From: Mesonia sediminis
Lineage (GTDB): Bacteria; Bacteroidota; Bacteroidia; Flavobacteriales; Flavobacteriaceae
Length of the DNA: 64,000 bases
Reading direction: 5' to 3'
NCBI RefSeq assembly: GCF_042684705.1
Contig: NZ_JBHULZ010000041.1
Location: 124,001-188,000, forward strand
A program made the translations under genes and the position numbers. A model generated the notes under the pieces. The model was not told the origin of the DNA and made no database searches. It saw nothing but the letters and a program-made list of their open reading frames with translations. Below, piece after piece: positions 61,554-64,000 of this stretch; positions within the stretch are counted from its first letter, which is position 1, and every line of letters starts with the position of its first letter.

Positions 61554-64000
61554 CGTTTACTTTACTCCTTTTAATTTCTACAATATCATCTGCCCAGATA
61601 AAATTAGTTGGTACAATATCGAGTAAATCAACTTTAGAAACTCCTGTAACCGTAAAAGTAAAAGACAGTTTAAATGAGTCTATTATTGCTTATACCTTTA
61701 CAGATCATAATAATAAGTACAAGCTTACAATAGACAAAATTGGTAATTTCAATTTAGTTTTTACCGCACTAGGTTTTGAGAAAAAAACCATACCAATTAA
61801 AATTACAAAGGAGCAAACAGAAGTGAATACTAACGTAGTACTTGTAGAAAAGTCTATGCGATTAGATGAAGTCGTTATTCAAGCCGAAAAAGCTATAAAA
61901 GTAAATAATGATACTATAGTGTTTAAATCAAAGTTTTTTAAAGTAGGAACAGAAGAAACGGTCGAAGATTTACTTAAGAATATTCCAGGCCTACAAATTG
62001 ATAATGAAGGAACAATAAAGGTAGGTAATCAAGAAATTGAAAAGTTAATGATTGATGGGGATGATTTTTTTAAGAAAGGCTATAAAGTATTGTCTAAAAA
62101 TATGCCCGCTTACACCATCGAGGAGATTGAAATCTTAAAAAATTTTTCGAATAATAGCCTCTTAAAGGGTATTGAAGAGAGTAAAAAAGTTGCTTTAAAT
62201 TTAAAGGTAGCCGATAAATTTAAACGCGTTTGGTTTGGCAACCTTGAAGCCGGTTTAGGAAATGATAATTTTTATGAATTTAGAGGGAACCTGATGAACT
62301 TTGGTAAAAAGAATAAATTTTATTTTTTAACCAATTTGAATAATATCGGTTACGATAGCACAGGAGATTTACAACAGTTAATTAGCCCAATAGGGGGTGG
62401 TGAGGTTACCAGTATCGGTAATAACCAAGGCGCTAAGCAGCTCTTAAATTTGTTGCCAAGTACTACAAATTTCAATCAAAATCGAACCAATATCAATAAT
62501 GCAGAATTAGCTTCTTTAAATGCAATCTTTAATCCTACTAAAAAGCTAAAAGTTAAAACCTTAGGCTTTTTTAATTGGGACGAATTAGACTTTTTTAAAA
62601 ATAATGTAAATGTTATTGAAACTGAAGGAACAAGCTTTACCAATATAGAGAATTATAAATTAAAGAATCAAAAATCAATAGCCTTTGGTAAGTTAGAACT
62701 AATTTATAATAGCTCAAAAACCACTTCATTAGAAGCTACTACCAAATATAATAATGCCCGTTTTAACGATGGCTCTAATCTACAATTCAACACCACTTCA
62801 ACTATTCAAGATTTAAAGCACTCTAAAACGCTTTTTGATCAAAAAATAAGCTACACCCAACAACTTAAGAATAAAAAAGCAATAGTACTTACAGGCCGTT
62901 TTATAGACGAAAAAGCACCTCAAAATTATAGTATAAACCGTTTCTTTTATCAAGATCTATTTCCAGAAAATAGAGATGCCAGTAGTGTTGCGCAAAGCAG
63001 CGAAAATCAAATGCAATTTGCAGGAATAAATCTTAATTTTTTAAATCGCAAAAAAAATAATGACTTGTTAGCTATTCAATTAGGAAACGAATACAGACAA
63101 GATGTGTTAAGAAGTACCTTCTCTCTTTTAAAAGATAATGATGTAGTAGCGCAACCTAAAGCTTATCAAAATGATTTAACCTATTTGGTTAATGATTTAT
63201 ATTTCAAAGGTAAATATCGTCTAGAGTATAATGATATTGGTGTAACCGGAAAATTTGCAACACATCAACTCTTTAATAAATTAGAAAACAAACAGTTTTC
63301 CTCAACACAAAACCCCTTCTTTATAAACCCGAGCATTGGGTTAGATTGGAAAATAAACGATAAAAATAAAGTTGCTACTGCCTATAGTTATAATACTACC
63401 AATGCAAAAATTCTAGACGTATACAGCAATTTCGTTTTAACAGGATTTCGTTCGTTTGAAAGTGGCAGCAGTACTTTTAATCAACTTGATGCATCTCGAT
63501 TTAATATAAATTATCAATTAGGCAATTGGACCGACAAGTTTTTTGCTCATTCTCATTTGGTGTACATCAAAAATCATAATTTTTTATCCTCAAACACTTT
63601 AATCAATCAGAATTTTACTCAAACTGAAAAAATATTGATAAAAGATCGTGAATATTTTAGTGTAAACTCATCTTTAGATTATTATTTAAATTTAATCTCT
63701 TCTAATATTAAATTAGATGTGAGCTATTCTAAAAGCGATTTTAAAAATGTAGTAAACAATTCAAATCTTCGAGAAGTAGTCTCAAAAAATTACAACTATG
63801 GCATCGCGTTACGCTCTGGATATGACGGAATTTTCAACTATCATGTAGGAACTAAATGGACTACTGCAACTATAAGAACATCTATAGCTAATTCTTTCAC
63901 AGACAATATGAGTTTTTTAAACTTATCTTTTGTTTACAATACCAAGTTCAATATTCAACTTCAATCAGAACGTTATTATTTTGGCAATCTATCAACCGAT
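61541..64000 (+). CDS. TonB-dependent receptor-like outer-membrane protein, C-terminus beyond window
   Basis: 820 residues visible, open to the window end. Starts at ATG 61541, inside the end of the GLPGLI gene (13-base overlap). Signal peptide MGKIAFTLLLLISTISSA, carboxypeptidase-like domain (about 22-110), plug-like region (about 115-215; VEDLLKNIPGLQIDNEGTIK, KLMIDGDDFFKKGYK), then beta-barrel strands. The tight overlap implies co-expression with GLPGLI. Ligand and direction of transport unknown. Confidence 0.85.
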   Translation, partial: MGKIAFTLLLLISTISSAQIKLVGTISSKSTLETPVTVKVKDSLNESIIAYTFTDHNNKYKLTIDKIGNFNLVFTALGFEKKTIPIKITKEQTEVNTNVVLVEKSMRLDEVVIQAEKAIKVNNDTIVFKSKFFKVGTEETVEDLLKNIPGLQIDNEGTIKVGNQEIEKLMIDGDDFFKKGYKVLSKNMPAYTIEEIEILKNFSNNSLLKGIEESKKVALNLKVADKFKRVWFGNLEAGLGNDNFYEFRGNLMNFGKKNKFYFLTNLNNIGYDSTGDLQQLISPIGGGEVTSIGNNQGAKQLLNLLPSTTNFNQNRTNINNAELASLNAIFNPTKKLKVKTLGFFNWDELDFFKNNVNVIETEGTSFTNIENYKLKNQKSIAFGKLELIYNSSKTTSLEATTKYNNARFNDGSNLQFNTTSTIQDLKHSKTLFDQKISYTQQLKNKKAIVLTGRFIDEKAPQNYSINRFFYQDLFPENRDASSVAQSSENQMQFAGINLNFLNRKKNNDLLAIQLGNEYRQDVLRSTFSLLKDNDVVAQPKAYQNDLTYLVNDLYFKGKYRLEYNDIGVTGKFATHQLFNKLENKQFSSTQNPFFINPSIGLDWKINDKNKVATAYSYNTTNAKILDVYSNFVLTGFRSFESGSSTFNQLDASRFNINYQLGNWTDKFFAHSHLVYIKNHNFLSSNTLINQNFTQTEKILIKDREYFSVNSSLDYYLNLISSNIKLDVSYSKSDFKNVVNNSNLREVVSKNYNYGIALRSGYDGIFNYHVGTKWTTATIRTSIANSFTDNMSFLNLSFVYNTKFNIQLQSERYYFGNLSTD

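Overview
The window is AT-rich DNA from a member of the phylum Bacteroidota, most likely family Flavobacteriaceae. Supporting signs are the TAnnTTTG type of -7 promoter element (often with TTG about 16-20 bases upstream), sparse Shine-Dalgarno sites, two SusC/TonB-type carboxypeptidase-domain receptors plus a plug-type one, OmpA with thrombospondin type 3 repeats, GLPGLI, DUF4292 and IPExxxVDY family proteins, lipoproteins carrying acidic surface-export signals just after the lipid cysteine, and an atp cluster that lacks the beta and epsilon genes. Most of the window is a conserved chromosomal backbone. No phage, insertion sequence, CRISPR array or rRNA is visible.

Layout: 1-5.3 kb, minus strand, holds a truncated prolyl oligopeptidase lipoprotein, then a likely metal-uptake set (small His/Cys membrane protein, TonB-dependent receptor, surface lipoprotein). 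5.4-8.7 kb, minus, is tdk-alr-mscL-asd. 8.8-13.1 kb holds a linker-rich hypothetical gene with rsmI, a small membrane protein, a uracil-DNA-glycosylase-like gene and recJ. 13.3-18.3 kb is atpB-E-F-H-A-G, with hairpins or palindromes in three of its spacers. 18.5-24.8 kb is a cell-envelope operon (flippase, dut, sugar nucleotidyltransferase, TPR protein, DUF4292 lipoprotein, EnvC-like protein). 24.9 kb carries tRNA-Ala(GGC). 25.1-33.7 kb, minus, carries an AddA/AddB-like recombination pair separated by ompA and kbl.

33.8-37.6 kb has a Mn-type superoxide dismutase, a long PurF-like amidotransferase and a PfkB kinase. 37.7-41.6 kb is the clearest accessory stretch: small membrane proteins, a lipoprotein with a six-cysteine tail, an intact CPBP protease and a second CPBP gene broken by a frameshift in a T9 tract. 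41.6-47.9 kb is rnhA/purN diverging from acpP-fabF-rnc, followed by an IPExxxVDY gene, pyk, a palindromic repeat and a small membrane protein. 48-52.5 kb, minus, holds M1 and S8 peptidases and a metallo-beta-lactamase-fold hydrolase. 52.6-57.7 kb holds a cation/proton antiporter, YebC, a small surface lipoprotein and lepA. 57.8-64 kb holds two large outer-membrane beta-barrel receptors flanking a small secreted protein and a GLPGLI protein; the last receptor runs off the window.

The observations I rate highest are an intrinsic-terminator-like hairpin lying wholly inside the first codons of rnc, the CPBP/Cys-rich lipoprotein island with its homopolymer frameshift, a promoter-like sequence shared by the genes for two otherwise unrelated small exported proteins (38.6 and 60.4 kb), and the small-peptide/GLPGLI/receptor cluster at the right end. 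All functional links beyond recognised families are inference.
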